From assembly GCA_937976095.1 (NCBI GenBank), contig CALJSV010000009.1, positions 1-41,136 of the forward strand: DNA of 41,136 nucleotides, given 5' to 3'. Source of the stretch: an uncultured Clostridia bacterium. Lineage in GTDB: Bacteria > Bacillota > Clostridia > Lutisporales > Lutisporaceae. Shown one piece after another: positions 9,407 to 18,126 of this stretch. The position numbers and the translations under genes were made by a program. The notes beneath the pieces are model-generated. The model did no database searches, was not told the DNA's origin, and worked only from the letters and a program-made list of their open reading frames with translations. The stretch's first letter is position 1. Each line of letters begins with the position of its first letter.

Positions 9407-10558
9407 ATGATCGATGAACTATTGAAGTTCTATTACAGCATGGGCTTTACGGCAATTACCTGGCAGCAGGCTGTAATGATAGTTGTATCATGTTTTTTGA
9501 TGTATCTTGCTCTAAAAAAGGGCTTTGAACCTTTATTGCTTGTACCTATAGCCTTCGGTATGCTATTGGCAAATCTTCCTCTGGCTGGGTTAATGGAGGA
9601 TGGAGGACTGCTTTATTATCTTTCAATGGGTATAAAGCTGGGTATATATCCACCACTGATTTTCTTTGGTGTCGGAGCGATGACGGACTTTGGTCCACTG
9701 ATTGCTAATCCAAAAAGTATATTGCTTGGAGCAGCAGCTCAGATAGGTATATTTATGACTTTTATTGGAGCTATATTGCTCGATAGATATATGCCAGGTA
9801 TTTCTTTTTCCTTAAAGGAAGCAGCAGCTATCGGTATAATAGGTGGAGCTGATGGACCTACAGCTATATTTTTAGCTTCTAAGCTGGCTGACCATCTGAC
9901 AGGACCTATAGCAGTAGCAGCATATTCATATATGGCACTTGTACCACTTATTCAGCCACCAATTATGAAGGCGCTGACTACACAGAAGGAAAGAGAAGTT
10001 GTCATGGAGCAGCTAAGACCTGTTTCCAAAATTGAAAAGATAGTGTTCCCTATATTAGTTACAATAATAGTTTCTCTTATATTACCACCTGCGGCAGCTT
10101 TAGTAGGTATGCTAATGCTAGGTAACTTGATTAGGGAAGCTGCTGACTTCCAGAGCATACTAGCTAGACTATCTAAGACTGCTCAGAATGATATGACAAA
10201 TATAGTTGTAATACTTCTTGGAGTATCTGTTGGTGCGACAGCTGATGGTGCTGTGTTTTTAAGAGCTCAGACACTGGCTATTATAGCACTTGGCATAGTA
10301 GCTTTCTCCTGTGGAACAGCTGGAGGAGTACTGTTTGGAAAGCTGATGTATAAAACCAGTGGAGGCAAGGTAAACCCTCTAATCGGCTCTGCCGGTGTTT
10401 CTGCTGTACCTATGGCAGCAAGAGTATCTCAGAAGGTTGGTCAGGAAGCAAATCCAAACAACTTCCTGCTCATGCATGCTATGGGACCAAATGTTGCAGG
10501 GGTTATAGGCTCTGCAGTGGCAGCGGGTGTATTACTATCCCTGCTGGCAGGACACTAA
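9407..10558 (+). CDS. mmdB: Methylmalonyl-CoA decarboxylase beta subunit, Na+ pump
   Basis: Integral membrane subunit (383 aa, multiple hydrophobic helices) of the OadB/GcdB/MmdB family. It decarboxylates carboxybiotin and exports Na+. The conserved [19 protein letters not shown] segment with the functional Asp is present, as are [17 protein letters not shown] and the C-terminal [19 protein letters not shown] segment. The start ATG 9407 follows GGGGGA. It is the last gene of the cluster and is followed by a terminator. With the mutase and epimerase this gives sodium-motive energy from succinyl-CoA to propionyl-CoA turnover. Confidence 0.94.
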   Translation: MIDELLKFYYSMGFTAITWQQAVMIVVSCFLMYLALKKGFEPLLLVPIAFGMLLANLPLAGLMEDGGLLYYLSMGIKLGIYPPLIFFGVGAMTDFGPLIANPKSILLGAAAQIGIFMTFIGAILLDRYMPGISFSLKEAAAIGIIGGADGPTAIFLASKLADHLTGPIAVAAYSYMALVPLIQPPIMKALTTQKEREVVMEQLRPVSKIEKIVFPILVTIIVSLILPPAAALVGMLMLGNLIREAADFQSILARLSKTAQNDMTNIVVILLGVSVGATADGAVFLRAQTLAIIALGIVAFSCGTAGGVLFGKLMYKTSGGKVNPLIGSAGVSAVPMAARVSQKVGQEANPNNFLLMHAMGPNVAGVIGSAVAAGVLLSLLAGH

Positions 10559-10579
10559 ATAGTTTAGTATCAATTATTC

Positions 10580-10610
10580 GGGCAGACATTTTGTCTGCCC
10601 ATTGTTTATT
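10580..10610 (+). terminator. Terminator of the methylmalonyl-CoA operon
   Basis: GGGCAGACA (10580-10588), TTT loop, TGTCTGCCC (10592-10600). The downstream tract ATTGTTTATT is only moderately T-rich. Confidence 0.7.
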
Positions 10611-10655
10611 CTATAATTCTATAGACTTTATTTAAAAGTGGTAGGTGAAATTCTG

Positions 10656-11645
10656 ATGAAGGATAAAATACTAAAGCAATTAAAGGAAAACCAAGGGAAA
10701 TATTTATCAGGTGAGGAGCTTAGCAGCTGCTTTGACGTAAGCCGTACAGCCATCTGGAAGGCAATAAACCAGCTGAAGTCAATGGGGTATACCATTGAGT
10801 CACAAACCAAGCTTGGTTATCGCTACATTGAAGGTCCTGATTCAATTACCTCCTTAGAGCTTCAGCCCTTACTTGATACTAAGAAGATTGGAAGACAAGT
10901 AAAATACTTGGAAAGCGTTGATTCTACTAACAGCTTTGCTAAAAGACTATCTGAAAATGGCTTTGAGGATGGAAGTGTTGTGATTGCTGATGTTCAGACT
11001 GCGGGACGGGGAAGGCTTGGCAGGAGCTGGATCTCGCCAAAGTCAAGGGGAATATGGATGACAATCATGCTGAAGCCGCAGATAAACCCGATGGATGCAT
11101 CCAAGGTGACGCTTTTAGCAGCATATGCACTTTGTAAGTCTATTAAGGCTGAAACAGGCTTGGAGGCAAGCATAAAATGGCCCAATGATATTATAGCAGG
11201 AAGAAAAAAGCTGTGCGGAATACTTACGGAAATGGGTGCGGAGCTTGACATAATAAACTATCTTATAGTAGGTGTAGGTATTAATGCAAACCTTATTGAA
11301 GATGATTTTCCAGAGGAGCTTATAGAGACAGCAACATCGATAAGGCTCGAAACAGGCATGGAAGTAACAAGAAAACGCCTTGCAGCAAGCTTTTTAAATG
11401 AATTCGAGAAGTGCTATGAAGCATTTTCCTCTAGCGGGAGCATAGAGCATATTATTGATGCTTATAAAGATATGCTGCATATGCTTGGCAAAAAGGTAAG
11501 GGCTATTTATAAAAACGAAGAGCTTATAGGAGAAGCTATTGATGTAAGCTCCGAAGGACAGCTTCTAATAAGGCTTGAGGATGGATCAATAAGAGAAATA
11601 GTCTCAGGTGAGGTATCAGTAAGAGGAATATATGGATATGTATAG
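10656..11645 (+). CDS. birA: Biotin operon repressor / biotin-protein ligase BirA
   Basis: Class II BirA of 329 aa. ATG 10656 has AGGTGA upstream; the in-frame GTG at 10638 precedes the RBS. The N-terminal winged HTH (about residues 1-65) reads LSGEELSSCFDVSRTAIWKA. The ligase domain contains the biotinyl-AMP loop GRGRLGRSW, IKWPNDI and KKLCGILTE, followed by the C-terminal beta domain. It attaches biotin to the MmdC lysine and probably represses biotin genes elsewhere. Its position directly after the biotin-dependent decarboxylase is functionally sensible, although a terminator separates them. Confidence 0.95.
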   Translation: MKDKILKQLKENQGKYLSGEELSSCFDVSRTAIWKAINQLKSMGYTIESQTKLGYRYIEGPDSITSLELQPLLDTKKIGRQVKYLESVDSTNSFAKRLSENGFEDGSVVIADVQTAGRGRLGRSWISPKSRGIWMTIMLKPQINPMDASKVTLLAAYALCKSIKAETGLEASIKWPNDIIAGRKKLCGILTEMGAELDIINYLIVGVGINANLIEDDFPEELIETATSIRLETGMEVTRKRLAASFLNEFEKCYEAFSSSGSIEHIIDAYKDMLHMLGKKVRAIYKNEELIGEAIDVSSEGQLLIRLEDGSIREIVSGEVSVRGIYGYV

Positions 11646-11687
11646 ATAACTCTATGCAAAACTCTTGCATAGAGTTATAATATTTTT
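11646..11687. terminator. Strong terminator after birA
   Basis: Perfect 14-base stem ATAACTCTATGCAA (11646-11659) with TTGCATAGAGTTAT (11665-11678), 5-base loop, then AATATTTTT. Confidence 0.85.
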
Positions 11688-11709
11688 GCGACATTAGCTT
11701 AGGTAAGGG

Positions 11710-11725
11710 GTGTCAAACTTGACAC
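11710..11725. promoter_or_regulatory. Inverted repeat upstream of coaX
   Basis: GTGTCAA-AC-TTGACAC, a perfect 7-2-7 dyad 28 bases before the coaX ATG. It could be an operator. I do not recognise the regulator; it does not match the BirA operator pattern I know. Confidence 0.4.
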
Positions 11726-11752
11726 TACCGAATTCGCATTGGAGGTTTATTT

Positions 11753-12523
11753 ATGATACTTGTATTTGATGTTGGAAACACTAACATAGTAATGGGCATA
11801 TATAAGGATAAGACATTGCTTGATTTTTGGAGACTTTCAACAGATGTAAATCGAACAGCGGATGAATATGGGATGTTTATTAACCAGCTTCTAAGGCACC
11901 AAAACTTTGATGCAACAGATGTTAAGGCTATTGTTATTTCCACAGTTGTACCATCAATAATGTATACTTTGGAGCATATGACCAAAAAATACTTTAGAAC
12001 AGAACTCTTAATAATAGGACCTGGCATCAAAACGGGAATGAATATAAAGTATGATAATCCGAAGCTGCTTGGCTCGGATAGACTAGTCAACGCAGTTGCT
12101 GCATATGAGCTATACGGAGGGCCTGTTATAATAGTAGATCTTGGAACAGCTACAAAGTTTTGCGCCGTATCCGACAAGGGAGAGTATCTTGGCGGGGCTA
12201 TAGCGCCTGGTATAAAGATATCCTCTGAGGCGTTATTCCAAAGAACAGCAAAGCTTCCAAAGGTAGAGCTTGTCATGCCTGAAGCAGTCATATGCAAAAA
12301 CACAGTAAGCTGCATGCAATCAGGTATACTCTATGGCCATGTTGGTCAGGTAGACTATATAGTAAGAAAAATGAAAAAGGAGCTTGGCTGCGAAAACGTA
12401 ACTGTTGTTGCAACAGGTGGACTTTCAAAGCTGATATCCACGGAGTCTGAAACTATAGATATAGTAAATGGCTTATTGACACTGGAGGGTTTGAGAATTA
12501 TATATGAGCGGAATACAAATTAA
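11753..12523 (+). CDS. coaX: Type III pantothenate kinase
   Basis: First enzyme of coenzyme A synthesis, phosphorylating pantothenate. 256 aa, normal length. The N-terminal ATP-binding signature DVGNTN is present at residues 6-11, and the second half has the ASKHA-fold [12 protein letters not shown] and [11 protein letters not shown] segments typical of CoaX, including the catalytic Asp in [16 protein letters not shown] 11753 follows GGAGG. The 3' end overlaps dusB by 20 bases, so the two are co-translated. Confidence 0.96.
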   Translation: MILVFDVGNTNIVMGIYKDKTLLDFWRLSTDVNRTADEYGMFINQLLRHQNFDATDVKAIVISTVVPSIMYTLEHMTKKYFRTELLIIGPGIKTGMNIKYDNPKLLGSDRLVNAVAAYELYGGPVIIVDLGTATKFCAVSDKGEYLGGAIAPGIKISSEALFQRTAKLPKVELVMPEAVICKNTVSCMQSGILYGHVGQVDYIVRKMKKELGCENVTVVATGGLSKLISTESETIDIVNGLLTLEGLRIIYERNTN

Positions 12524-13484
12524 GAATCTGTCAATTGCCAACAACGTTTTTCTTGCTCCAATGGCAGGAGTTACTGACATGGCTTACAGGATTCTATGCA
12601 GAAGAATGGGCTGTGGTCTTACATATACTGAGATGGTTAGTGCCAAGGGTATGCACTATAAAAGCCAAAACACAGCGGAGCTTTTGGAGCTTGCTGATAT
12701 AGAAAGGCCTTCGGCAGTTCAGATTTTTGGAAGTGATCCCTCTATAATGGCAGAGACCGCAAAGGTCGTGGAAGAACGCGGAGTGGATTTGATTGATATA
12801 AATATGGGCTGCCCGGCACCAAAGATAGTAAAAAACGGTGATGGCTCTGCACTAATGCTAAAGCCGGAGCTTATTGGAGAAATAGTTCATAAGGTTTCAA
12901 GAGCAGTAAAGGTCCCACTGACAGTAAAAATCCGAAAGGGCTGGGATGACAGCTGCATCAACGCAGTAGAGGTAGCACTTATTGCAGAGCAGGCAGGAGC
13001 AGCTGCTGTGACAGTGCATGGAAGGACGCGGGAGCAATTTTACAGCGGGAAGGCTGACTGGAGTATTATTAAGGCAGTTAAAGAAAAGCTTAAAGTACCG
13101 GTCATCGGAAACGGAGATGTGTTTAGTCCGGAGGCAGCCAAAGGATTGCTTGAGGAAACCAACTGTGATGCAGTTATGATAGCTAGGGGTGCAGAGGGTA
13201 ACCCCTGGATATTTAAACGTACCGTAGAGTATCTCAAAACAGGCATACTTCTGCCTGAACCAGGCTTTGAAGAGAAGCTGGACGCAATTATTGAGCATCT
13301 AAAGCTTGCAGTTAGCTTCAAGGGTGAAAATATAGGAGTCAAGGAGATGCGCAAGCACGCAGCTTGGTATCTGAAGGGACTCCCTAATTCTACCTATGTG
13401 AAGACGGAGATATTTAAGCTTACGACGGTTGAGCAAATAATTGAACTTATAATGAGATATAAAAATACTTTGGCTACTGGCTGA
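12504..13484 (+). CDS. dusB: tRNA-dihydrouridine synthase DusB
   Basis: FMN enzyme (326 aa) reducing uridines in the tRNA D-loop. The TIM-barrel shows [39 protein letters not shown] (catalytic Cys), [12 protein letters not shown] and GNGDVFS. It starts inside the coaX gene (20-base overlap). The possible RBS GGAGGG at 12484 is 14 bases upstream, longer than usual, so translation may depend on coupling to coaX. The coaX-dusB-greA-lysS grouping is a common Bacillota neighbourhood, interrupted here by aspS and three further genes. Confidence 0.94.
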   Translation: MSGIQIKNLSIANNVFLAPMAGVTDMAYRILCRRMGCGLTYTEMVSAKGMHYKSQNTAELLELADIERPSAVQIFGSDPSIMAETAKVVEERGVDLIDINMGCPAPKIVKNGDGSALMLKPELIGEIVHKVSRAVKVPLTVKIRKGWDDSCINAVEVALIAEQAGAAAVTVHGRTREQFYSGKADWSIIKAVKEKLKVPVIGNGDVFSPEAAKGLLEETNCDAVMIARGAEGNPWIFKRTVEYLKTGILLPEPGFEEKLDAIIEHLKLAVSFKGENIGVKEMRKHAAWYLKGLPNSTYVKTEIFKLTTVEQIIELIMRYKNTLATG

Positions 13485-13509
13485 TAACGTTAGCCAGTGA
13501 CCAGTAGCC
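13472..13509. terminator. Inverted repeat between convergent dusB and aspS
   Basis: GGCTACTGG (13472-13480) pairs with CCAGTAGCC (13501-13509); ACTGGCT/AGCCAGT can form an alternative inner stem. It overlaps the 3' end of dusB, ends six bases before aspS and lacks a T-run. It likely blocks read-through in both directions, but it also resembles the CCAGTGAC pieces of the dispersed gap repeats. Confidence 0.5.
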
Positions 13510-13514
13510 ATTTC

Positions 13515-14804
13515 CTATGGATTAAGTCTGTACCTATCCCTTGGGAATAACGTAGCCTCTCTTACGTTTTTGATGCCAAGTAGCTGCGCAGTAAGCCTTT
13601 CTAGACCTATTGCGAGACCTCCATGCGGGGGCATTCCGTATTTAAAAACATCCATATAACCAGGGTAGCTGTCCGGGTTAAGTCCTCTTTCAAGCATGGA
13701 GGTTCTCAACTGCTCATAACTATGGATTCTTTGACCACCTGTTGTGATTTCGAGACCTCTGAAGATAAGGTCGAAGCTGTGGGTAAGTCCTCCATCTGCG
13801 GGCATTGTATACATGGGTCGCTTTGATCTAGGATAATGGGTCAGAAAAACAAATTCACTTCCAAAGGTTTTATAGACATAGTCAGCTATAAGCCTTTCAC
13901 CCTCAGGATCTATATCATTTTCCAAATCTGTTTTTCCATATTCTCTTTTAAGTATCTCTATAGCCTCAGGCAGTGGTATTGAAGGTATCTCTCCTTTTAT
14001 TTCCGGCAGCTGAACGTTATGAAGCCTGAGCTCCTCTGAGCATTGCAGGCTTGCTTGACTAAGCATATACTTGAGCATTTCTGTTTCAAGATTTATAAGG
14101 TCGCGTTCATCTTCTATAAAGCCCATTTCAAGGTCCAGGCTTACGTATTCATTAAGATGTCGGTTTGTATCGTGGCTTTCTGCCCTATATACGTGACCTA
14201 TCTCAAATACTCTTTCAAAGCCAGAGCCTACAAGCATCTGCTTATAAAACTGCGGGCTTTGAGCAAGGTAAGCCTTTTTGTCAAAGTACTTAATCTCAAA
14301 AACCTCTGTTCCCCCCTCTGTGCCGCCGCCAACGATTTTGGAAGAAAACACTTGGGTAAAGGCATTGCTCTTCAGATATTCACCAAAGGACTGTGCTAGT
14401 ACTGCCTGCAGCTTAAAAACCGCGTTGGTTTTAGGGTGTCTTAGGCTTAACACTCTATTGTTGAGTATTGTATCTAGACCTGCCTCAAGCTCGCCTTTGT
14501 TTATCTCTATAGGTAGGTCATAGTTCACTGCTGAAATAACTTTAATTGCTTCAACTGCTATTTCACAGCCCAAATCAAGGCTTTTGTTCTCCTTAATTTC
14601 ACCTACAATTTCAATGACACTTTCCAGCTTAATGCCCTTAATGCTAATTTTTCCAGTCTCCACAATACACTGTACCATGCCGGTTCTATCACGAAGTATC
14701 AAAAAAGCTATTTTTCCAAGCTCTCTCACTCTGTGGAGCCAGCCTTTAAGTAGCACCTTTTCCCCAGCTTTACCTTGTAATTCATTTATCATTGTTCTGT
14801 TCAT
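13515..14804 (-). CDS. aspS: Aspartyl-tRNA synthetase, archaeal type (possibly non-discriminating)
   Basis: Class IIb synthetase of 429 aa, without the extra domain that makes standard bacterial AspRS about 590 aa. It has an N-terminal OB fold (GWLHRVRELGKIAFLILRD), motif 2 around GHVYRAESHDTNRHLNEYVS, and motif 3 near GGLAIGLERLTAQLLGI. The RBS AAGGAGG is 7 bases before ATG 14804. Short archaeal-type AspRS in Clostridia often charges both tRNA-Asp and tRNA-Asn, the latter then amidated by GatCAB. The His in GWLHR and the Pro in NYDLPIE look compatible with relaxed specificity, but I have not aligned these positions. Controlled by a T-box leader with a likely GAC specifier. Confidence 0.9.
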   Translation of the reverse strand: MNRTMINELQGKAGEKVLLKGWLHRVRELGKIAFLILRDRTGMVQCIVETGKISIKGIKLESVIEIVGEIKENKSLDLGCEIAVEAIKVISAVNYDLPIEINKGELEAGLDTILNNRVLSLRHPKTNAVFKLQAVLAQSFGEYLKSNAFTQVFSSKIVGGGTEGGTEVFEIKYFDKKAYLAQSPQFYKQMLVGSGFERVFEIGHVYRAESHDTNRHLNEYVSLDLEMGFIEDERDLINLETEMLKYMLSQASLQCSEELRLHNVQLPEIKGEIPSIPLPEAIEILKREYGKTDLENDIDPEGERLIADYVYKTFGSEFVFLTHYPRSKRPMYTMPADGGLTHSFDLIFRGLEITTGGQRIHSYEQLRTSMLERGLNPDSYPGYMDVFKYGMPPHGGLAIGLERLTAQLLGIKNVREATLFPRDRYRLNP

Positions 14805-14819
14805 GTTTATACCTCCTTA

Positions 14820-15184
14820 AAAATAAAAAAATTCCGTCCCCGAAATAGGGACGGAAGAATCCGCGTTGCCACCCTGATTAACCTGCATATAGCAAAGCAC
14901 AATAGTACATACCCTAGTGAGAGTAATAAAAAAAGCCTGCTCCCAAAGGAGCAAGCTATTAACTCGCGGTACCATCCTACTTTAACCTTATTCAGGTTCT
15001 CTCAATCCCTATAACGGAGGAATCCGTTTTGTCCTAGACAGCAAGGTATTTACTACCTTACGTTTCAGACAAGCTTCTCCGGGATGTCCTTCACTTTGCG
15101 GCAATTGCTCAGGCTCGCACCATTCCTGATTCGCTTTCAATGCAGACATAGCTACTTTTCCCATCAATGAATTTATTTGTATTA
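14820..15184 (-). promoter_or_regulatory. T-box leader of aspS with two antiterminator/terminator modules
   Basis: tRNA-sensing leader. Stem I carries AGTA (5' side) and, on the 3' side, GAA-G-GAC-A, which places specifier GAC (Asp) at 15086-15088, with lower stem GGGA/TCCC. A Stem III-like hairpin AAGGTA/TACCTT follows. First T-box sequence AGGATGGTACCGCGAG (14963-14978) is followed by a terminator, GCTTGCTCC/GGAGCAGGC plus seven Ts (14928-14956). A second T-box sequence AGGGTGGCAACGCGG (14861-14875) follows with its own terminator TTCCGTCCC/GGGACGGAA (14832-14856) and T-run. Only about 50 bases separate terminator 1 from T-box 2, too few for a second Stem I, so one sensor appears to serve two switches. 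Confidence 0.9.
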
Positions 15185-15190
15185 AAAATT

Positions 15191-15219
15191 ATTATAGACA
15201 CGTTATATATATATGTCAA
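15191..15219 (-). promoter_or_regulatory. Consensus SigA promoter of aspS
   Basis: On the minus strand TTGACA (15219-15214), exactly 17 bases, TATAAT (15196-15191). Both hexamers are perfect, giving a transcript start near 15184 just before the T-box leader. Confidence 0.9.
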
Positions 15220-15275
15220 TATAATATGCATAAAAAAGAAAATTATTTACAATAGCCATAATATTTAAATAAATA

Positions 15276-15304
15276 TTGTGTAATAAATAGCAAAGTATTA
15301 AAAT
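15276..15304 (+). promoter_or_regulatory. Candidate promoter for the HTH regulator gene
   Basis: TTGTGT (15276-15281), 17-base spacer, TAAAAT (15299-15304), 54 bases before the start codon at 15359. Confidence 0.5.
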
Positions 15305-15358
15305 ATTAATGTATACAAAAAAGTGCACAAAAGCAAGTGAAGGTGCGAGGTGTGAAAA

Positions 15359-15877
15359 ATGGACCTGATTAGAGTCGGAGATAAGGTCATAAGCAAAAAA
15401 AAGATAAATGAAGCTATTGAGGATATACTTAAGCTAAGGGCTCAGGGTATGTCTCAATCTGACGTAGGCGAGCGCTTGGGAATAGAGAGAACCTTTATAT
15501 CAAGGCTGGAAGGTCTTGGAGAGATAAGAAAAGGGCAAAGCATTGCTGCGGTGGGCTTTCCTATTAGAAACAAGGAAGAGGTTGAGCAGGCTTTAAAGAG
15601 CTTTGGAGTGGACTACTGCTTACTTCTATCAGAAAACGAAAGAAATGCCTTTGCAGAACAGGGCTCACAGATGATAAATAAGCTTATGGAGCTTATAAAT
15701 AAATTCAGAAGCTATGATACAGTAATAGTTATGGCTTCAGACTACAGAAACAGAACGATGAAGGATATGCTTGACAATCAGATTATAGAAATAGATGTAG
15801 GCAAATCTCCACTAAAGGACGATGTTGTTGTGGATATTGAGATGTTGACTGATATACTTAAAATATTAAAGGGGTAA
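15359..15877 (+). CDS. Helix-turn-helix protein, putative transcription regulator
   Basis: A 172-aa protein. Residues about 27-52 form a clear HTH (QGMSQSDVGERLGIERTFIS), followed by a roughly 115-aa alpha/beta domain with repeated hydrophobic strands (DYCLLLSEN, DTVIVMASDY, IIEIDVG) that I cannot place in a named ligand-binding family. Four bases separate it from the next gene, so the two form an operon. The regulator plus quinate-dehydrogenase-like pair appears to be a conserved unit in Clostridia, by memory of annotation rather than proof. Target genes are unknown. Confidence 0.75.
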   Translation: MDLIRVGDKVISKKKINEAIEDILKLRAQGMSQSDVGERLGIERTFISRLEGLGEIRKGQSIAAVGFPIRNKEEVEQALKSFGVDYCLLLSENERNAFAEQGSQMINKLMELINKFRSYDTVIVMASDYRNRTMKDMLDNQIIEIDVGKSPLKDDVVVDIEMLTDILKILKG

Positions 15878-15881
15878 AAGC

Positions 15882-16820
15882 ATGAAGCATATAGTTAGTA
15901 TAAGTATAGGATCTTCAAAAAGAAATCATAAAATTGAGCTTGAGGTGGCAGGGCAAAGCTTTGTAGTAGAGAGAATAGGTACTGACGGCGATATTCAAAA
16001 GGCAATAGAAATGGTAAGAGAGCTTGACGGTAAAGTAGATGCCTTTGGTATGGGTGGAATAGATGTATATTTAAACGCAGGGAAAAGCAGATATAAAATA
16101 AAGGATGCCGTCCCTATATATGAGGCTGCGCAAAAAACTCCTATGGTAGACGGGTCAGGACTTAAGGTATCTCTTGAAAAGGAGGTTCCGGGCTTTATTA
16201 ACGATAACGTAGAGGATATCACAGGCAAAAAGGTGTTTGTACTGCCCGCCATTGACAGGTATGCCATGGCAGAAGGCTTTGAAGCCTTGGGCTGCGAGCT
16301 TGTACTGGGAGACCTTATGGTTGCCCTGGGTATAAATATTCCTATCAAGTCCTTAAGGACTCTTGATAAAATGGCTAGTATATTTGCCCCAATTGCATGC
16401 AGGCTTCCCTTTGAGATGCTCTATCCTACCGGAAAGGAACAAAACAGCGGCGCTAGCAAGGCAGGAAAGCTAGATAAGTACTTTGAGGATGCAGATATTA
16501 TAGCTGGTGATTTCCATTACATAAGACAATTCATGCCATCAAGCATGGAAGGTAAGATGATAGTTACAAACACAGTAACCAAGGAGGACATCCAGTGGAT
16601 GGAGGATTGCGGTATAAGGGTGCTTGTTACCTCAACTCCTGATCTTTCTGGACGTTCCTTTGGAACAAACGTAATAGAGGCAATGCTTGTGACACTCATA
16701 GAAAAGGAAGTGGAGAGTATTACCTCAGAGGATTATTTGAAGGCCCTAGCCGATATTAACTTTAGACCAAGGGTTGTGCATTTCACTAAAAGGCAAGAAC
16801 TAAAAATATCAGGAGTCTAA
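15882..16820 (+). CDS. Protein annotated as quinate/shikimate-dehydrogenase-like, function uncertain
   Basis: 312 aa. The family is often labelled quinate 5-dehydrogenase, but the evidence for that activity is thin. What is visible: an N-terminal beta-rich segment (HIVSISIGSSKRNHKIEL), DAFGMGGIDVYL with a Gly-rich turn, a central TGKKVFVLPAIDRYAMAEGF, ALGCELVLGDLMVALGI which resembles a nucleotide-binding strand-turn-helix, and TSTPDLSGRSFGTNVIEAM. There are no membrane segments. It is translationally linked to the upstream HTH gene, so it may be its effector partner or target. Treat the enzyme name as a family label only. Confidence 0.6.
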   Translation: MKHIVSISIGSSKRNHKIELEVAGQSFVVERIGTDGDIQKAIEMVRELDGKVDAFGMGGIDVYLNAGKSRYKIKDAVPIYEAAQKTPMVDGSGLKVSLEKEVPGFINDNVEDITGKKVFVLPAIDRYAMAEGFEALGCELVLGDLMVALGINIPIKSLRTLDKMASIFAPIACRLPFEMLYPTGKEQNSGASKAGKLDKYFEDADIIAGDFHYIRQFMPSSMEGKMIVTNTVTKEDIQWMEDCGIRVLVTSTPDLSGRSFGTNVIEAMLVTLIEKEVESITSEDYLKALADINFRPRVVHFTKRQELKISGV

Positions 16821-16828
16821 AGCTATAG

Positions 16829-16860
16829 AGCCATGTCCTCATGAGGCATGGCTTATATTT
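16829..16860 (+). terminator. Terminator after the dehydrogenase-like gene
   Basis: AGCCATG (16829-16835)/CATGGCT (16847-16853) with inner CCTC/GAGG, followed by TATATTTATG. Good stem, modest T-tract. Confidence 0.6.
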
Positions 16861-16953
16861 ATGCCTTCACTAAGAATAAATTCAAAAACCCGGCATATTC
16901 ATACTGTAAACCATGATTTAAAGTATCCTTTCGTCTTAGCGTGGAGGTTTACT

Positions 16954-17820
16954 ATGATGACTTCAAAAAATGCATGCATACTGCTTTGCAAAAGCATAAG
17001 AGCCCCAGGTATCTTGAGTGTCTTTAACGTACCTAGAATATTAGACAAGTATGATTTAGATTTTGAGGGTCAAAAGAACTCAGTATTTTTGATAGAATAT
17101 CCGATAATATACAATGATATAACCAACAAGAGAAGACTTGGGCTATTTAAAAACCTTATAAATGAAAACAACATTGATTTTATAGTAACTAAAAGCGTAG
17201 AGCTTCGTAGGTTTCTTAAGCTTAAAAGCCCTGAATGCCTTGAGGAAGCTGCTGCCTTAAAAAGCTATGCGGCACTGAAAAAAATAAGCCTGCTGCATGA
17301 AAAAAGATACCTGCAGGGAAGCTTTGGTCTCATAATGGACTCCTATGATCTATTGCTGCTTGATATGCTTACTGATGAGGCTTCAAGCATTATGCTGTAT
17401 GAGGGAGCTAAGGCTGACAGAAATGTTAAGGCTAAAATATTCACTGACCACATGGAAAAAAAAGGGATATCCATAGTTTTTACTAAAGAGCTGGAAAAGC
17501 TCTTAAGAAATTCTGATGTTGTTTTTGTTGAGGATCCTGCAAGACTCGAAGAAATGAGGGATTTGCTGTCCGATAGGCTTGTAGCAGGGAAAGGCTGCTC
17601 GATGCTTACTGATAATTCCTTAGAGGATTCCCTTATATGGCATGGGCATATAGAGGATTTTAGTGATGACAATTTTGTTAAGCTATATAACGATGAGCTT
17701 ATTGCAGTACTAAGACACTATAACAGAGAGCTTCACTACAGTGATTTTACAGATCTTCTTGAGCATGTTTATATTTATAACAACAAGCACAAGTGGAATG
17801 CAATTTACCATCTCAAATAA
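16954..17820 (+). CDS. Uncharacterised protein
   Basis: 288 aa if started at ATG 16954, which has GGAGG (16943-16947) 6 bases upstream; an open frame extends further to 16861 but without an RBS. I do not recognise the family. The sequence is soluble, with alternating strands and helices: FLIEYPIIYND, FIVTKSVELRRFL, LIMDSYDLLLLDMLTDE, SIVFTKELEKLL and DVVFVEDPARLEEM. The last segments are reminiscent of a Rossmann-like half, but no nucleotide motif stands out. It follows the dehydrogenase-like gene after a hairpin, and precedes the greA promoter. No function is offered. Confidence 0.7.
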   Translation: MMTSKNACILLCKSIRAPGILSVFNVPRILDKYDLDFEGQKNSVFLIEYPIIYNDITNKRRLGLFKNLINENNIDFIVTKSVELRRFLKLKSPECLEEAAALKSYAALKKISLLHEKRYLQGSFGLIMDSYDLLLLDMLTDEASSIMLYEGAKADRNVKAKIFTDHMEKKGISIVFTKELEKLLRNSDVVFVEDPARLEEMRDLLSDRLVAGKGCSMLTDNSLEDSLIWHGHIEDFSDDNFVKLYNDELIAVLRHYNRELHYSDFTDLLEHVYIYNNKHKWNAIYHLK

Positions 17821-17831
17821 TAGGACTATAC

Positions 17832-17860
17832 TTGACATTGCAGTACTCCTACTTTATAAT
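17832..17860 (+). promoter_or_regulatory. Consensus SigA promoter upstream of greA
   Basis: TTGACA (17832-17837), 17-base spacer, TATAAT (17855-17860); both boxes perfect. It lies about 260 bases before the greA start. Confidence 0.88.
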
Positions 17861-17866
17861 AAACAA

Positions 17867-18126
17867 ATAAGTTAGGAAATTTTTAACGCACTGTCAAATT
17901 ATTGCAGTGCTAAATTAATGTAAAAGCAGCAGTGCATACTTTAGAAATTATCGGACATAATGGAATATGCTTAAATTGCTAGCAATAAGTATCAGCATAA
18001 AAATGTTATTGCCACATATATTATCATTAATACAAGCAGTGGCAGTAGTGCCATGTTTGTTAATTTCATTGATAATATAAAACAGCATGATTAAAATAAA
18101 CTAAAATAGTCGGGAGGCGAGCGATT
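17867..18126 (+). other. Long structured leader of greA
   Basis: If the promoter at 17832 drives greA, the mRNA begins with about 260 untranslated bases. These contain GCACTG/CAGTGC with an 11-base loop (near 17889), the palindrome ATTGCTAGCAAT, and TGGCA-GTAG-TGCCA. No known riboswitch class is recognised and no terminator-type T-run follows the hairpins. Confidence 0.5.
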
